64,000 bases of DNA, taken from assembly GCF_018842675.1 (NCBI RefSeq), contig NZ_JAGTWO010000004.1:2046001-2110000 (forward strand), read 5' to 3'. The notes beneath the pieces were generated by a model. It worked only from the letters and a program-made list of their open reading frames with translations, was not told the origin of the DNA and ran no database searches. Positions within the stretch are counted from its first letter, which is position 1. The number at the start of each line of letters is the position of its first letter. The DNA is from Candidatus Pantoea bituminis (lineage in GTDB: Bacteria; Pseudomonadota; Gammaproteobacteria; Enterobacterales; Enterobacteriaceae). This document shows, piece after piece, positions 37,328-50,180 of the stretch. The translations under genes were made by a program, and so were the position numbers.

Positions 37328-39019
37328 ATGAACTTGCTTCATGAAGTATTTCGTCTGTCGCCGGAACTCGCCCTGTTTCTTTCGCTCGCTATCGGCACAT
37401 GGATTGGTAAGTTCAAACTGGGCGCTTTTCAGCTGGGCGGCGTGGCCGGTGCGCTGCTGGTTGCCGTGTTGATTAGCCAGGTTGGAGTCACCATCGACAG
37501 TGGCATTAAAAATGTCCTGTTTGCCGTTTTTATCTATGCGGTAGGTTTTGAAAGCGGTCCTAAATTCTTCTCCTCATTAGGGCGACGGACGATTCGGGAA
37601 ATTGCTCTGGCGCTGATTCTGGTTATCTCGTCATTGGTTACCATAGTGGCGATGGCCAAAGTGTTTGCGTTGGATAAAGGCATCGCGGCAGGTATTGCTG
37701 CGGGTGCACTTACCCAATCGGCCATCATCGGCACGGCCAGTGCGGCGATAGCCAAACTGGGTCTTGATCCAACACAGCTGCAACAAATGCAGGGTAATGT
37801 CGCTGTTGGCTATGCGGTGACATACATATTTGGATCGTTGGGCGCCATCATCATCTGCGTGAACATCCTGCCAAGGATCATGGGTCGTTCCATACGTGAA
37901 GATGCCCTCAAGGCAGAACTTGAACTGATGCAGGGAACCACGGTGCTTGCACCCGGTCAGGAGCCAGCGCTGCCCGAATTAGTCGGACGGGTATTTCTCG
38001 CTGGGCCGGCTGGAGGCAAGACCATTGCAGAAATTGAGGCCAGCGCAGATCCCCTTTTTCCCGTCACGTTAGAGCGTTTAAAACGCAACGATAAGGTGAT
38101 TGCTGTCACACCTGAAATGCGGTTGAACGAGACCGATGTGTTGCTGTTAGTGGGTCGCCGTAAAGGCATTATTTCTCTCGCCCCTTCCTTCGGAAAAGAA
38201 CTGGCTGCGGATGAAGGGCCAGAGATGACCATGCAAACTACGGATACCCTGCTGACAAATCCCTCGCTAGTGGGAAAACGCATTGGTGAGCTTCGCCATC
38301 AAATCTCCGGCGAAGTTCGACACGGCATTTATGTGGCAGCACTTAAGCGCGGGGAAACCCTGGTTCCGGTAAAAGAAGACACCGTCATTCAGCATAATGA
38401 CGTTGTGACGCTGTACGGCAGCGAACAGGATATTCAACGTGCCGCGACGTTAGCCGGTCCGGTGCTTATTAAAAGTCCCAAGACCGATCTTATGTTTCAT
38501 GGTTTGGGACTCTCTTTTGGTTTGATTTTGGGCTTGTTGGTGCTGCGCATCGGGGCGGTGCCGCTCACGCTGGGCAGCGGCGGCGGTGCATTACTTTCAG
38601 GCCTGCTGTTTGGCTGGTATCAGGCCCGCAAACCGCTTATCGGTAATATGCCGCTTCCCGCTTCAGGCTTACTGCGTGATCTCGGTCTGGCAGGATTTGT
38701 TGCTGTAGTGGGGTTGCAATCGGGCCTGCAGGCCGTGCAGACCGTGATGACTAACGGCATTTCAATTTTTTTAATCGGCATTGTGGTGACAGTGGTGCCT
38801 TTGATGATCACCCTGCTCATTGGCCGCTACCTTCTGCATTACGACAACACTGCTGTTTTTGCCGGCGCGCTCTCCGGTACGCGCAGCGCGAACCCTGCCT
38901 TTGGTGAAATCCTTGATAAGGCGGGCAACTCCATTCCTACCGCGCCGTTTGCGGTGACCTATGGATTGGCAAACGTGTTTCTCACGTTGCTGGGCCCGCT
39001 TATTGTTGCGCTGGTCTGA
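37328..39019 (+). CDS. aspT: Aspartate:alanine antiporter AspT
   Basis: Electrogenic exchanger of the AAE family, 563 residues. Two groups of membrane helices flank a pair of cytoplasmic TrkA_C domains (about residues 195-360, with LKRNDKVIAVTPEMRLNETD and HNDVVTLYGSEQD). The conserved GxxxG-rich helices include VFAGALSGTRSANPAFGEIL near the C-terminus, characteristic of AspT/YidE/YbjL transporters. The start at 37328 with AGGA upstream is chosen; an in-frame ATG at 37301 lacks a ribosome site. It is followed at 42 bp by the aspartate decarboxylase, so the pair imports aspartate, exports alanine and consumes a proton inside the cell. Confidence 0.92.
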   Translation: MNLLHEVFRLSPELALFLSLAIGTWIGKFKLGAFQLGGVAGALLVAVLISQVGVTIDSGIKNVLFAVFIYAVGFESGPKFFSSLGRRTIREIALALILVISSLVTIVAMAKVFALDKGIAAGIAAGALTQSAIIGTASAAIAKLGLDPTQLQQMQGNVAVGYAVTYIFGSLGAIIICVNILPRIMGRSIREDALKAELELMQGTTVLAPGQEPALPELVGRVFLAGPAGGKTIAEIEASADPLFPVTLERLKRNDKVIAVTPEMRLNETDVLLLVGRRKGIISLAPSFGKELAADEGPEMTMQTTDTLLTNPSLVGKRIGELRHQISGEVRHGIYVAALKRGETLVPVKEDTVIQHNDVVTLYGSEQDIQRAATLAGPVLIKSPKTDLMFHGLGLSFGLILGLLVLRIGAVPLTLGSGGGALLSGLLFGWYQARKPLIGNMPLPASGLLRDLGLAGFVAVVGLQSGLQAVQTVMTNGISIFLIGIVVTVVPLMITLLIGRYLLHYDNTAVFAGALSGTRSANPAFGEILDKAGNSIPTAPFAVTYGLANVFLTLLGPLIVALV

Positions 39020-40656
<1,637 letters not shown>

Positions 40657-40995
40657 CGGAAATAAGGCTAAGTCTGTTTAATGCTAAAAGCGTTATTTTC
40701 TGTACGCCATCGACTTAAAAAGCCCGGGAAACCGGGCTTCTCATAAAGCTGCCCTGCGCACTGGATAAAAATGATGGCTAGAGATATTATCCCTAGGTTA
40801 ATAGCACTGATAATAATGCGCTTATTTATTGAAGCAAGCGCAAGCGGCAATTAACCCGCAAATGCGATCGCCCTTTTCAGCTAAGTCCTTCATTTATCCA
40901 GTAATATAATCGTGTGCTATATTATTATGTTATATACCCTGCACAATTAATTTTTAATAATTTGGTAACTCGCTTATTTCAAAGAGGATATTGTT
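40657..40995 (+). other. 339-bp intergenic region after aspD
   Basis: It holds a hairpin AGCCCGG / CCGGGCT at 40721-40738 with a T run on the minus strand side, acting as a weak terminator for aspD or for minus-strand transcription. The remainder is AT-rich with no gene; it must contain the promoter of the 85-residue gene that follows. Confidence 0.5.
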
Positions 40996-41253
40996 ATGCC
41001 GCTAGGACAATTTTACATACTGGATAACCCTGACATTGAATTTACAGGAAATTATCACATTGACACGGTGAATGATAAATCCTTCCCCTCGCGGATAGTG
41101 CTTGAAATACAGAAACAATCCCAACCAGTGGAGGCGTTCAGTTCAATGAGCATTGGCCAGGATATAACATTTGTTTCCTCAAGCGGCGAAGCCACTCACG
41201 TCTACTTGATTAGCGAAACAGAAAACCACTTTATTTTTTCTTCACGCGGGTAA
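40996..41253 (+). CDS. Hypothetical protein, 85 residues
   Basis: Starts MPLGQFYILDNPDIEFTGNY, with AGAGGA 9 nt before the ATG. The protein appears beta-rich (YHIDTVNDKSFPSRIVLEIQ, SIGQDITFVSSSGEATHVYL) and has no signal peptide, membrane segment or cysteine. I do not recognise it. It stands alone, convergent with katE across a hairpin. Confidence 0.6.
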   Translation: MPLGQFYILDNPDIEFTGNYHIDTVNDKSFPSRIVLEIQKQSQPVEAFSSMSIGQDITFVSSSGEATHVYLISETENHFIFSSRG

Positions 41254-41364
41254 TGTCGGCCCTTTAAGCGCGAGACGGCCATAAAAAGTGCCCTGATAAG
41301 GTATTAATCGAGTTTACCTGGAAAGGCAGGGGAAATCTGGCGGCAGCGGCTGGCAGAGAAGCAA

Positions 41365-41386
41365 ACAGGGGCGAAAACGCCCCTGT
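41365..41386 (-). terminator. Terminator of katE
   Basis: Nine-base-pair stem ACAGGGGCG / CGCCCCTGT with a four-base loop immediately after the katE stop on the minus strand; the T run is short. Confidence 0.7.
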
Positions 41387-41392
41387 AAACAA

Positions 41393-43656
41393 TTAAGCCG
41401 GGACGGAGAGTGCTTTCTGACTGCGTGACCAAACGCGATGTGATGCCATCGCAGAAAGGAATTCATTCATGAACGCATCTTCGGCTTTGCTGTCTTCGAT
41501 GATTCCCTCTTCAACGTCAGCATCGCCCAAACCAAACTGCGCTTTGAAACGACGGGCATCGCCACTTAAACCGACCACTTTTAAGTGCTTATACGCTTCC
41601 AGCAGGAAGTAACGCGCATCACCGCTGAGCAGCAGCGCGTCAATGTTGCCGTCTGGGACGATAACAGCGTCAAAGGTGAGCGAAGGCAAGCCGTTGAACG
41701 TTGCGTCGACAGGCAGCACCGAACCATCATCTGCACGAACCTGACCCATGTGCGAAGCCAGCAGTTTTGCATGTACACCCTGCGCTTTCAGTGCCTGCAG
41801 AATCGTTAATACATCGGCAGATTTTACCCCATCACTCAGCAGCAGCGCGACCTGGCGGCCTTTGATACTGCCGCCTGGCGTGGCGTAAAGGCTGAGGCTA
41901 CTGTCTTTGGTCAAGCCATTCACCTCTTTTGGCGGCGCCGTATTCAACTGCTCTTCCGTCAGCGCAATACCAAGATTTTCCGCCACGCCCTGCGCGAGCT
42001 TTATATCTATACGCAGCAGATGATCGAGTACACGTTCACGAATATAAGGGCGAGCCACCTTACTCAGCTCGAAAGAATAGGCACCGATAATATGCTGCTG
42101 CTCAACAGGCGTCTGGCTTTGCCAGAACAAACGCGGCTGAGAATAATATTCACCGAACGACGCGCTGCGCTCGCGGACCTTATGACCTTCCACGCGTTCC
42201 TGATAACTCTCAAAACCGCCCCTTTCGCTGCCGGTGGCGTTTCGCGCGGCCAGTTGTCATTAATGGAGTTAGGTTCATAGTTGGCAGGATTGGTGTCGAT
42301 CTCCATGCGATGCATGCCCTGACGCTGGAAATTATGGTAAGGGCAAACGGGGCGATTAATCGGAATCTCGTGGAAGTTGGGTCCACCAAGTCGGCTAATT
42401 TGCGTATCGGTATAGGAGAAAAGACGGCCCTGCAACAGCGGATCGTTCGTGAAGTCGAGACCGGGAACAATATGACCGGGGTGGAATGCAACCTGTTCAG
42501 TTTCAGCAAAGAAATTGTCTGGGTTACGGTTCAGCACCATTTTACCCACCAGCTGAACGGGAACCAGCGCTTCGGGGATCAGCTTGGTGGCATCAAGAAG
42601 GTCGAAATCAAACTTAAACTCATCTTCTTCTGGAATCAGCTGTAGCCCCAACTCATATTCTGGGAAATCACCCGCTTCAATCGCTTCCCAGAGATCGCGG
42701 CGATGGAAATCAGGATCGCGGCCAGTGAGCTTCTGTGATTCATCCCACAGCAGTGATGCTTTACCCGCTACCGGCTTCCAGTGAAAACGCACAAAGGTCG
42801 CTTTGCCTTCGGCATTAATCAGCCGGAAAGTGTGGATACCAAAGCCTTCCATTGTGCGGTAGCTGCGCGGAATACCACGGTCAGACATCGCCCAGATGAC
42901 GTTGTGCAGCGTTTCGGGTTGCAGCGAAACATAATCCCAGAAGGTGTCATGTGCACTCTGCCCTTGCGGAATTTCATTGTGCGGCTCTGGTTTTACCGCA
43001 TGGACAAAGTCTGGAAATTTGTGAGCATCCTGGATAAAGAAAACCGGCGTGTTGTTACCGACTAAATCAAAAACGCCCTCTTCAGTATAAAATTTCGTGG
43101 CGAAGCCGCGGATATCGCGCACGGTATCGGCCGATCCTGCGCCGCCTTGAACGGTAGAGAAACGAACAAAAACCGGCGTAATCTTGTCGGGATCGTCGAG
43201 GAAATCAGCTTTAGTGAGATCTTTTAGTGAGCGGTAAGGCTGAAAATAGCCGTGCGCTGCTGAGCCACGGGCATGGACGATACGCTCCGGGATACGTTCA
43301 TGGTCAAAATGCGTAATTTTTTCACGTAAAATGAAATCTTCAAGCAGCGTCGGGCCGCGTGTACCGGCGCGCAAGGAATTCTGGTCATCTGAAATTCGTA
43401 GGCCCTGATTGGTAGTTAGGGCGGCATTTTCACCGTTTTTTCGGTTAGCAGCTAACTGGTCAAGCTTAGCATTGTGCGTATCAGGCGCCTTAAGACTCCC
43501 GGGCGCCGTAGGCTCTTTCCCTGGCGGTGTAGGATGTGAAGAAGGTTGATGTGAAGCATCTTTAGGTGCCAGTGAACCTAACCCTGGTTTAGCAGATTCC
43601 GGCCCGGTTGACGGCGCGCGGTGGCTCATCTCTTTATTGTCTTTCTCTTTCGACAT
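41393..43656 (-). CDS. katE: Catalase HPII (frameshift in sequence)
   Basis: Large-subunit monofunctional catalase of 754 residues after correction; E. coli KatE has 753. Heme-pocket residues are visible: His in [12 protein letters not shown], Asn in [12 protein letters not shown] and the proximal tyrosine in [14 protein letters not shown]. The C-terminal flavodoxin-like domain is present ([19 protein letters not shown]). The frame breaks at four C (42219-42222); one more base restores [20 protein letters not shown], which matches E. coli. AGGAG is 9 nt upstream of the ATG. It degrades hydrogen peroxide, typically in stationary phase under RpoS. In E. coli it lies elsewhere in the chromosome. 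Confidence 0.97.
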
Positions 43657-43954
43657 TGCGCATTTCTCCTGTAGTTATCGCTTATCACGCGATTAACTAT
43701 AGAACACCCTTTTGGATACACTGAGAAAGAACAAGGATTTAGTAATTTATCTGGAGGATGTGTTCAATCAGAGTGGGAGACGCGGAATAATGGCGGTTTG
43801 CGGAAGGAACGCCCGATAAAGTTTAATGGGCTTCGTTATCTGCAGTAAGCGAGCCATCTGAAAACAGTCAACGTTTTAAGATCGCCCGCAGCGCCAGATA
43901 ATGCGATTCTTTGGAATAAACTCGTCTGCCTGCGCGTTTACATGATGCTAAAAC

Positions 43955-45075
43955 TCAACGCCGATAGAGAGGGTTTGCGGGATAGATCGCACCCAAAATG
44001 CTCTTTTCACGCGCCCCGTTACGGCAGGCAGGTTGCCCGGCATGCCTGACATCGTGCGAAAAGCCAGCCAGGCAAAAGCCAGCGCTTCCATATCATCACC
44101 GCTGATGCCTGCTGCATCGGTGGTGGTGACTTCGGTTCCGGGAAGATGTGCCGCAAGACGCGCCATCAACAATGGATTTCGGCTACCGCCACCACACACC
44201 ATTAACCGATCGCAGCCATCATTGAGTTGAACCTGCTGTGCGATAGTTAATGCCGTGAATTCAGTGAGTGTTGCCTGAACATCTTGAGGGGCCACACCAG
44301 GAAAGGCACGCAGATGCTGCTCCAGCCAACCTAAATTAAAATATTCACGCCCGGTGCTTTTGGGCGGCGGTAAAGCCAGCCAGGGTTCGCGCAGTAAATT
44401 CTCCAGCAGCGCAGAAATCAGCGTACCGCTTCGGGCCCAGTGTGCATCTTTATCGTAAGGCTTGCCCTGATTGCGCCAAATCCAGGCATCCAGCAGCATA
44501 TTGCCTGGCCCGGTATCAAAACCACGCACCGGCTGGCCAGGGATCAGTAAAGAGAGATTGGCGATACCGCCAATGTTCAGCACCATGCGACGTTCAGTGG
44601 CATCCATTAACAGCGCCTGATGAAAGGCGGGTACCAGCGGCGCGCCTTGTCCACCTAACGCCATATCACGCCGACGAAAATCGCCCACCACGGTAACGCC
44701 GGTTGCCGCGACAATCTGATTATTGTCACCAATTTGTAAGGTATTGGGTGCTGCGCTTAGCGGCTCATGCCAAACCGTTTGCCCATGGCAGCCAATAGCG
44801 ACCACATCGCTGGCTTCCAGCGATTCACGCTGCATTAAGGTCAAGACCGCTTCAGCAAACAGCTTGCCCAGACGTGCATCTAATTGGCCCAACTGCGACA
44901 GTGTTAATGTTTGTCCCTGGCAAATCGCCAAAACCTCATGACGCAATGCCTGCGGTATTGGATGGCAGTAGCTCGCCTGTTGTGCAACCATATTTTCATC
45001 AATCGCTGCCAGCACGACATCGACACCATCCAGACTGGTGCCGGACATTACGCCAATATAACGTCCTGATTTCAT
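43955..45075 (-). CDS. anmK: Anhydro-N-acetylmuramic acid kinase (frameshift in sequence)
   Basis: Kinase/hydrolase of murein recycling that turns 1,6-anhydro-MurNAc into MurNAc-6-phosphate, 373 residues after correction. The N-terminal phosphate motif is [39 protein letters not shown] and [15 protein letters not shown] follow. Near the end a run of four C (44014-44017) is one short; adding it gives [20 protein letters not shown], the usual C-terminus, with the stop at 43955. The start at 45075 has AAGGA 7 nt upstream, whereas 45081 abuts it. Divergent from slyB, as in E. coli. Confidence 0.95.
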
Positions 45076-45360
45076 TGTCATTCCTTACTTCCGCCGGGAA
45101 GTTCATTGCTGATGTGAGTAGCCTGACAAATTCTGCTGGCTAATTCTATGATTAAATGATTCTTTCTACCGTGACACAGCAGCAAATACCTTAGGGCAAC
45201 ACTATTTTGTCATCGATTGAATTATTGTTGACGCCTCGTAGTCTATGCTTCCGCCAACCGCGTTTTTTTCGGACTAAGATTAATTTGCCAGGTTTGTGCT
45301 TATACTGTTTTCAGGATATCGCGATAAACGTGGCGCATTCTCGATTAAAGGAGTTTTTAA

Positions 45361-45827
45361 ATGATTAAGCGTGTAATTGTGGTCGCTTTGACCGGTGTGA
45401 TGCTGGCAGGTTGTAGCAATACAGATACCTTGTCAGGTGATACCTATAGCGCAAATGAAGCTAAACAGGTCCAGAGCGTTTCTTACGGCACCTTGGTTTC
45501 TGTCCGCCCGGTTAAGATTCAGGGTGGCGATGAGAATAACGTAATTGGTGCGATCGGGGTGCTGTGCTGGGCGGTTTCCTGGGCAATACCATCGGCGGCG
45601 GCACGGGTCGCAGCCTGGCAACAGCCGGTGGTGCGGTATTAGGCGGCGTAGCGGGTCAAGGCGTGCAAGGTGCGGTTAACAAAGCCGACGGCGTTGAGCT
45701 TGAAATTCGCAAAGATGACGGCAACACCATCATGGTGGTGCAAAAACAAGCCGCCACGCGCTACTCAGTGGGTCAACGCGTCGTAATGGCGTCGAATGGC
45801 AGCCAGATTACTGTTTCACCTCGCTAA
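45361..45827 (+). CDS. slyB: Outer-membrane lipoprotein SlyB (frameshift in sequence)
   Basis: PhoPQ-regulon lipoprotein of 155 residues after correction, the E. coli length. The signal ends in lipobox MLAGC (Cys18). The glycine-zipper membrane segment reads GAIGGAVLGGFLGNTIGGGT then LATAGGAVLGGVAGQG, and the C-terminal domain has LEIRKDDGNTIMVVQKQ. The frame breaks at four G (45556-45559) inside the glycine zipper. AAAGGAG is upstream. It stabilises outer-membrane proteins and lipid A packing under envelope stress. A clear PhoP box was not found by eye. Confidence 0.96.
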
Positions 45828-45842
45828 ACAATGCATAAAAAA

Positions 45843-45868
45843 ACCGACGCCGGGCGTCGGTTTTTTTA
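45843..45868. terminator. Bidirectional terminator between slyB and slyA
   Basis: Stem ACCGACGC / GCGTCGGT with a short loop, T run on the plus strand and A run on the other side. Confidence 0.93.
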
Positions 45869-45901
45869 CTGCTCGCGTGACTCCTCATACGACTTTCCGC
45901 A

Positions 45902-46339
45902 TTATTTCTCGCGATTCTGCAGTTCCAGAATGTTTTTTTCGAGTCGGGTGATCAGCGTTACCATCTGCGTAATCTCATCGCGACTGATTCCTGCAAGAAT
46001 ATCGTCGCGGGTTGCATCGATCACATTTTCAACTTTTTCGATAATCGGCTCAGCCTGACGTGTCAGTTTAATGCGTTTGGCACGGCGGTCATTGGCGCAC
46101 GTCGAACGGGTAATGAGCCCTTTTTCTTCAAGCTGATCAAGCGTACGAACCAGCGATGGCTGTTCGATACCAATGGCTTTGGCTAATTGAATTTGCGACT
46201 GCTCTGGCGGCAGTTGATGAATATTGTGCAACGTCACCCAGTGAGTTTGGGTCAGCTCAAGCGGTTTTAAACGCTGATCAATCAACGCGCGCCAGATGCG
46301 CACCAGGCGAGATAAATCCGTTCCGAGGGGCGTATCCAT
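45902..46339 (-). CDS. slyA: MarR-family transcriptional regulator SlyA
   Basis: Dimeric winged-helix regulator of 145 residues. The DNA-binding region includes [20 protein letters not shown] and [18 protein letters not shown], nearly identical to E. coli and Salmonella SlyA. It activates or de-represses envelope and virulence genes, often by displacing H-NS, and represses its own promoter and ydhIJK. AAGGAG is 6 nt before ATG. A SlyA operator lies in the divergent region between slyA and ydhI. Confidence 0.98.
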   Translation of the reverse strand: MDTPLGTDLSRLVRIWRALIDQRLKPLELTQTHWVTLHNIHQLPPEQSQIQLAKAIGIEQPSLVRTLDQLEEKGLITRSTCANDRRAKRIKLTRQAEPIIEKVENVIDATRDDILAGISRDEITQMVTLITRLEKNILELQNREK

Positions 46340-46354
46340 TTCATCTCCTTATAA

Positions 46355-46366
46355 TTAGCTTGCTAG
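46355..46366. promoter_or_regulatory. SlyA operator
   Basis: TTAGCTTGCTAG matches the reverse complement of the SlyA consensus TTAGCAAGCTAA at 11 of 12 bases. It lies 15 bp before slyA and upstream of ydhI, suited to control both directions. Confidence 0.7.
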
Positions 46367-46481
46367 CTATCAAGCCAGATTTTACACTATTTTGCGAGGT
46401 TAAAGGACAAATTACAAATCTCAGGCCAAGTCGCTGCCTCTCATCTACGCTTTTTGAGACAGACACCTGGGTTTACAAAGG

Positions 46482-46723
46482 ATGATGAACGTGCCCACAT
46501 CTCATTTTGCTGGCGCCAAACCGCTTACTGACTGGTTTTTGGTGCTTCACTCTTCTTTCCTCCTCTTTAAAGCGGTGCTACTTGGCTTCTTTTTTGGTTG
46601 CTCATCCATCCCTTGATACGCGGTTGGGTTTATTCGGGCGATGTTTGGCATCCCACTTTATTCGATCTCTCGCTGTTTGTGCTGTGCGTTACCGCTGCAC
46701 TTTGGATTATTGGTCACGGATAA
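46482..46723 (+). CDS. ydhI: DUF1656 inner-membrane protein YdhI (AaeX-like; frameshift in sequence)
   Basis: Small inner-membrane protein of 79-80 residues after correction, first gene of an efflux operon. Two membrane helices flank IHPLIRGWVYSGDVWHPTLFD, which aligns with E. coli YdhI (RGWIYAGDIWHP). A run of six T (46590-46595) is one short; without correction the frame ends early at CSSIP. Starts at 46482 and 46485 are both possible behind AAAGG. It overlaps no neighbour and ends 4 bp before ydhJ. With YdhJ and YdhK it forms an AaeXAB-like system. Confidence 0.9.
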
Positions 46724-46727
46724 TTAT

Positions 46728-47585
46728 ATGAAATTCAATGCGGTAAAGTATTTCTCAACCCTGATTGTCTTCACCTTAGCCCTGCTGGCAGGTTGGTGGA
46801 TTTGGAATTACTACATGCAGTCACCGTGGACACGAGATGGCAAAGTGCGCGCTGAGCTGGTGGATATTACACCGCAGGTTTCAGGACGCATTGTGAGCCT
46901 CGCGGTGAAAGACAACCAGTTCGTGCATAAAGGCCAGCAACTGCTCACTCTCGATACCGTGCCATGGGAAATCGCGCTGCATAATGCGGAGGCGCAGTTA
47001 AACAAAGCGCAGGCCGATCTCGCTAAAGCGCAACATGAAGCTAATCGCCGTGCCAGCCTGCCGCGCAACGTGATTTCTGCCGAAGATTTAGATGCCTATC
47101 GTTTGAGCGCCAATGCCATGGCGGCAAGTGCCAAAGCTGCGCAGGCGGCGTTGGATCAAGCGCGCTGGAACCTCCAGCAAACCACCGTTACCGCGCCAAC
47201 CGACGGCTGGATCAGTAACCTCACTTTGCGTCCAGGGAATTACGCCACTGCCGGAACGCCGCTGTTTGCGCTGGTCGACAGCCACTCTTACTACGTAATG
47301 GGCTATTTTGAAGAGACCAAACTGCGTCATATTCGTCCCGGCGCAGCGGCGCAAATTGTGCTGTACAGCAATGGCGCACGCTTGCAAGGCGAAGTCGAAA
47401 GCATTGGTCGCGCCATTTATGATCAAAGTATTGATACGGATAGCCAGCTGGTTCCTGATATCAAACCCAACGTGCCGTGGGTACGGCTTGCGCAGCGCGT
47501 ACCGGTGCGTATTCGCCTCGCCGCGATTCCCGATAACGTTCCATTAGTTGCAGGTACAACCTGCACAATCAACATTCAGCCATGA
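46728..47585 (+). CDS. ydhJ: HlyD-family periplasmic adaptor YdhJ (AaeA-like)
   Basis: Membrane-fusion protein of 285 residues. An N-terminal anchor helix ([19 protein letters not shown]) leads to the lipoyl half-motifs [20 protein letters not shown] and [12 protein letters not shown], separated by an alpha-helical hairpin of about 90 residues rich in alanine. The beta-barrel domain follows with [18 protein letters not shown]. It links the inner-membrane YdhK to an outer-membrane channel. The start at 46728 is 4 bp after ydhI, and the stop overlaps the ydhK start. Regulated probably by SlyA. Confidence 0.96.
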   Translation: MKFNAVKYFSTLIVFTLALLAGWWIWNYYMQSPWTRDGKVRAELVDITPQVSGRIVSLAVKDNQFVHKGQQLLTLDTVPWEIALHNAEAQLNKAQADLAKAQHEANRRASLPRNVISAEDLDAYRLSANAMAASAKAAQAALDQARWNLQQTTVTAPTDGWISNLTLRPGNYATAGTPLFALVDSHSYYVMGYFEETKLRHIRPGAAAQIVLYSNGARLQGEVESIGRAIYDQSIDTDSQLVPDIKPNVPWVRLAQRVPVRIRLAAIPDNVPLVAGTTCTINIQP

Positions 47586-49582
47586 ACTTTCAGTGGCTCG
47601 CCTGGGATCAATTGCCCTGGATAAAAGCTAACGCGAATCAGTGGCGCTATGCGTTACGAAATGCGCTGGCAATGTGTATGGCGTTGAGCATTGCGTATGG
47701 ACTGGAGCTGGATGAGCCTTACTGGGCAATGACTTCAGCTGCTGTGATTAGCTTTCCTACCGTCGGCGGTGCGATCAGTAAAAGTCTTGGGCGTATTGTT
47801 GGCAGCTTGCTTGGTGCAACAGCTGCACTGCTGATTGCGGGTCATACACTGAACGAACCCTGGCTTTTTACCTTTGCTATTGCGGGTTGGCTGGCTTTTT
47901 GTACCTGGATCGCCAATCACTATCAAAATAACGTCGCCTACGCTTTTTCGCTGGCGGGCTATACCGCTGCAATTATTGCCTTTAGCAGCGTTGATATTAC
48001 CGATGTGTCTGATCTCTGGACTATTACGCAGGCGCGGGTCTGTGAAGTGATTTCAGGCATTTTATGTGCCGGATTTATGATGATGGTGTTACCCAGCACC
48101 TCCGACGGCGATGCCCTTATGAATTCGCTGAAACAGATGCACGCGCGTTTGCTGGATCATGCCATCCTGCTGCTACAGCAGAATGATGCCGATAATGTGC
48201 GAACGGCACATGAAAACGTCATTAGCCAGATCCTGACCATGAATTTATTGCGCATTCAGGCCTTCTGGAGTCATTACCGCTATCGACGGCAGAACAATGT
48301 ACTGAACTATGTACTGCATCAGCAATTGCGCCTGACCAGCGTGCTCTCAAGTTTACGCCGTATGTTATTGAACTGGCCGGACGCTCCCGCAGCGCTTTAC
48401 GCTGCTATGCAGCAACTCACAGAAGAGTTGGCCACGCCGCACTGCAATAAATATCGTCTGGCACAAATACTGCGCACTATCACCCCCGCCGCAGACGGTG
48501 ATTATCGTCAGCGCGCATTCTGCCAGCGCCTGCGCTACTTCTGCTGGATGTACTTAAACGTTTCGCGTTGGATCCGCTTACTTGAACACGCCGATGCTGA
48601 CACCCGTTTTCAGCCGCCGCGCGTGGCTTCGCTGGCCCGTGAAAGCGACAGCGCTGAGGCGGGCTGGAGCGCGCTTCGCACCTTTAGCGTCATCGTATTA
48701 GGCTGTGCTTTCTGGATTAACACCCAATGGTCATCTGGCGCGTCTGCCTTGACCTTAACGGCCATCGCCTGTGTGCTCTACTCTTCCGCCCCTTCGCCCA
48801 GTGGCAGCGTGAGCTTGTTACTGAAAACGCTGCTGTGGCTGTTCGTGTTCAGCTTTGTGATGAAGTTTGGCTTTATGGTGCAGATCAATCAGCTGTGGCA
48901 ATTTCTGCTGTTGCTGTTTCCGCTCCTGATCACTTTGCAACTCTTTAAGCTGCAACAAAAACAGCGGGCAGGCATGTGGGGGCAATTTATTGTCTTTATG
49001 GGATCGTTTATTGCTGTGACCAATCCACCCAGTTGGGATTACGCAGACTTCTTCAATGACAACATTGCGAAAGTCTGTGGTGTATTACTGGCATGGTTGG
49101 CGTTTCAGATTTTACGACCGAGTTCGGATGCACGGCGCAGTCGCCGTCATATTCGTGCGCTACGCGTGGCGTTTCTCGATCAGCTACGACGGCGGCCGCG
49201 CTTAAGCGAAGATCGGTTTGAGTCACAAATTTATCACCACATCAGCCAACTGAGTAACAGTCGTGATGAGCAGGCGCGCGTCTGGTTACTGCGCTGGGGC
49301 GTGGTTTTGCTTAACTGTTCGCACATCGTCTGGCAATTACGTGACTGGCAGCCTTCATCACCCTCGCTTGGGCAAATACGCGAGGGCAGTCTGCATAATT
49401 TACAGCAAATTATCAGCAGCCATGGTGTGCGGCATGGCTCGCTCGACAATACGCTGGATGAACTGGCCACGACTATTGATAAGCTACTGACGGAAGAAAA
49501 CAGTGAGGCCAATACATTAGCGGGAATTCTCTGGCGTTTACGCTGTTCTTTGGCACAACTTAAACAGGCTGTACCTGATTAA
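47582..49582 (+). CDS. ydhK: FUSC-family efflux membrane protein YdhK (AaeB-like)
   Basis: Inner-membrane transporter of 666 residues (E. coli about 670) with two repeats of membrane helices separated by cytoplasmic domains. The first repeat has [20 protein letters not shown] and [20 protein letters not shown]; the second has [20 protein letters not shown], the FUSC signature. The C-terminal cytoplasmic domain is arginine-rich and helical. It overlaps ydhJ by 4 bp. By analogy with AaeB it exports aromatic carboxylates, but no substrate is established for YdhK. Confidence 0.96.
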   Translation: MNFQWLAWDQLPWIKANANQWRYALRNALAMCMALSIAYGLELDEPYWAMTSAAVISFPTVGGAISKSLGRIVGSLLGATAALLIAGHTLNEPWLFTFAIAGWLAFCTWIANHYQNNVAYAFSLAGYTAAIIAFSSVDITDVSDLWTITQARVCEVISGILCAGFMMMVLPSTSDGDALMNSLKQMHARLLDHAILLLQQNDADNVRTAHENVISQILTMNLLRIQAFWSHYRYRRQNNVLNYVLHQQLRLTSVLSSLRRMLLNWPDAPAALYAAMQQLTEELATPHCNKYRLAQILRTITPAADGDYRQRAFCQRLRYFCWMYLNVSRWIRLLEHADADTRFQPPRVASLARESDSAEAGWSALRTFSVIVLGCAFWINTQWSSGASALTLTAIACVLYSSAPSPSGSVSLLLKTLLWLFVFSFVMKFGFMVQINQLWQFLLLLFPLLITLQLFKLQQKQRAGMWGQFIVFMGSFIAVTNPPSWDYADFFNDNIAKVCGVLLAWLAFQILRPSSDARRSRRHIRALRVAFLDQLRRRPRLSEDRFESQIYHHISQLSNSRDEQARVWLLRWGVVLLNCSHIVWQLRDWQPSSPSLGQIREGSLHNLQQIISSHGVRHGSLDNTLDELATTIDKLLTEENSEANTLAGILWRLRCSLAQLKQAVPD

Positions 49583-50050
49583 TTACCGGCAATATTGCTG
49601 CTGTTGGCGGCTAAATTCATCCTGCAATTGCTGCAACGTTTTGTGCCCTTCGAAACGCGTTTTGTCCACTTCCGCCATCGGCTGAATCACCAGCGCTTTC
49701 TCATCAGGTGAAAAGATAAAGCGCCTGATAATAGCGGTACCGGTAAAGCTTTTGCCTTCAATTCCGCCGCACACCATGGTCATGGCGCGGTGCGTGATGG
49801 TGGTATCAGTGAAATTGGTTTCAGTGGCGCTGCGCAACACATCCTGACAGCCTTTGGCTTCCAGCTTGCGCACGGTGTTTTTGCTCAGCCACTCACGGCC
49901 TTTAGCAATATTTTCGCAGACACCGCGCATCGGATTAGTATCGATGGTGCGTTGAAGTTGCCGCCCAGTTTCGGTCACCAACTGCGTGTCATTAGGTTGA
50001 TCGCATCCCACTAGCAGCAGACACAATAATAATGCGCCCGATTGTTTCAT
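49583..50050 (-). CDS. Lipoprotein of unknown function
   Basis: A 155-residue protein with a lipoprotein signal (MKQSGALLLCLLLVGC, lipobox LLVGC, Cys16). The mature part has three further cysteines (MRGVCENIAKG, EAKGCQDVL, TMVCGGIEG) plus QQYCR at the end, suggesting two disulfides. The body is otherwise hydrophilic with a beta-rich GKSFTGTAIIRRFIFSPDEKA segment. AGGAG is upstream of ATG. E. coli has no gene here between ydhK and sodC. Function unknown. Confidence 0.82.
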   Translation of the reverse strand: MKQSGALLLCLLLVGCDQPNDTQLVTETGRQLQRTIDTNPMRGVCENIAKGREWLSKNTVRKLEAKGCQDVLRSATETNFTDTTITHRAMTMVCGGIEGKSFTGTAIIRRFIFSPDEKALVIQPMAEVDKTRFEGHKTLQQLQDEFSRQQQQYCR

Positions 50051-50180
50051 TCACCTGCTCCTTAGCTCATCAACCTTTCTTACTTGAATCAATATCATAG
50101 GGGGAACTGTTTATGATGATAGCGCTAAAGAGTAAACAACGTAGAGGAAAGCAGGCGGCAAAGGCTAGCCGCCCGTAAAG

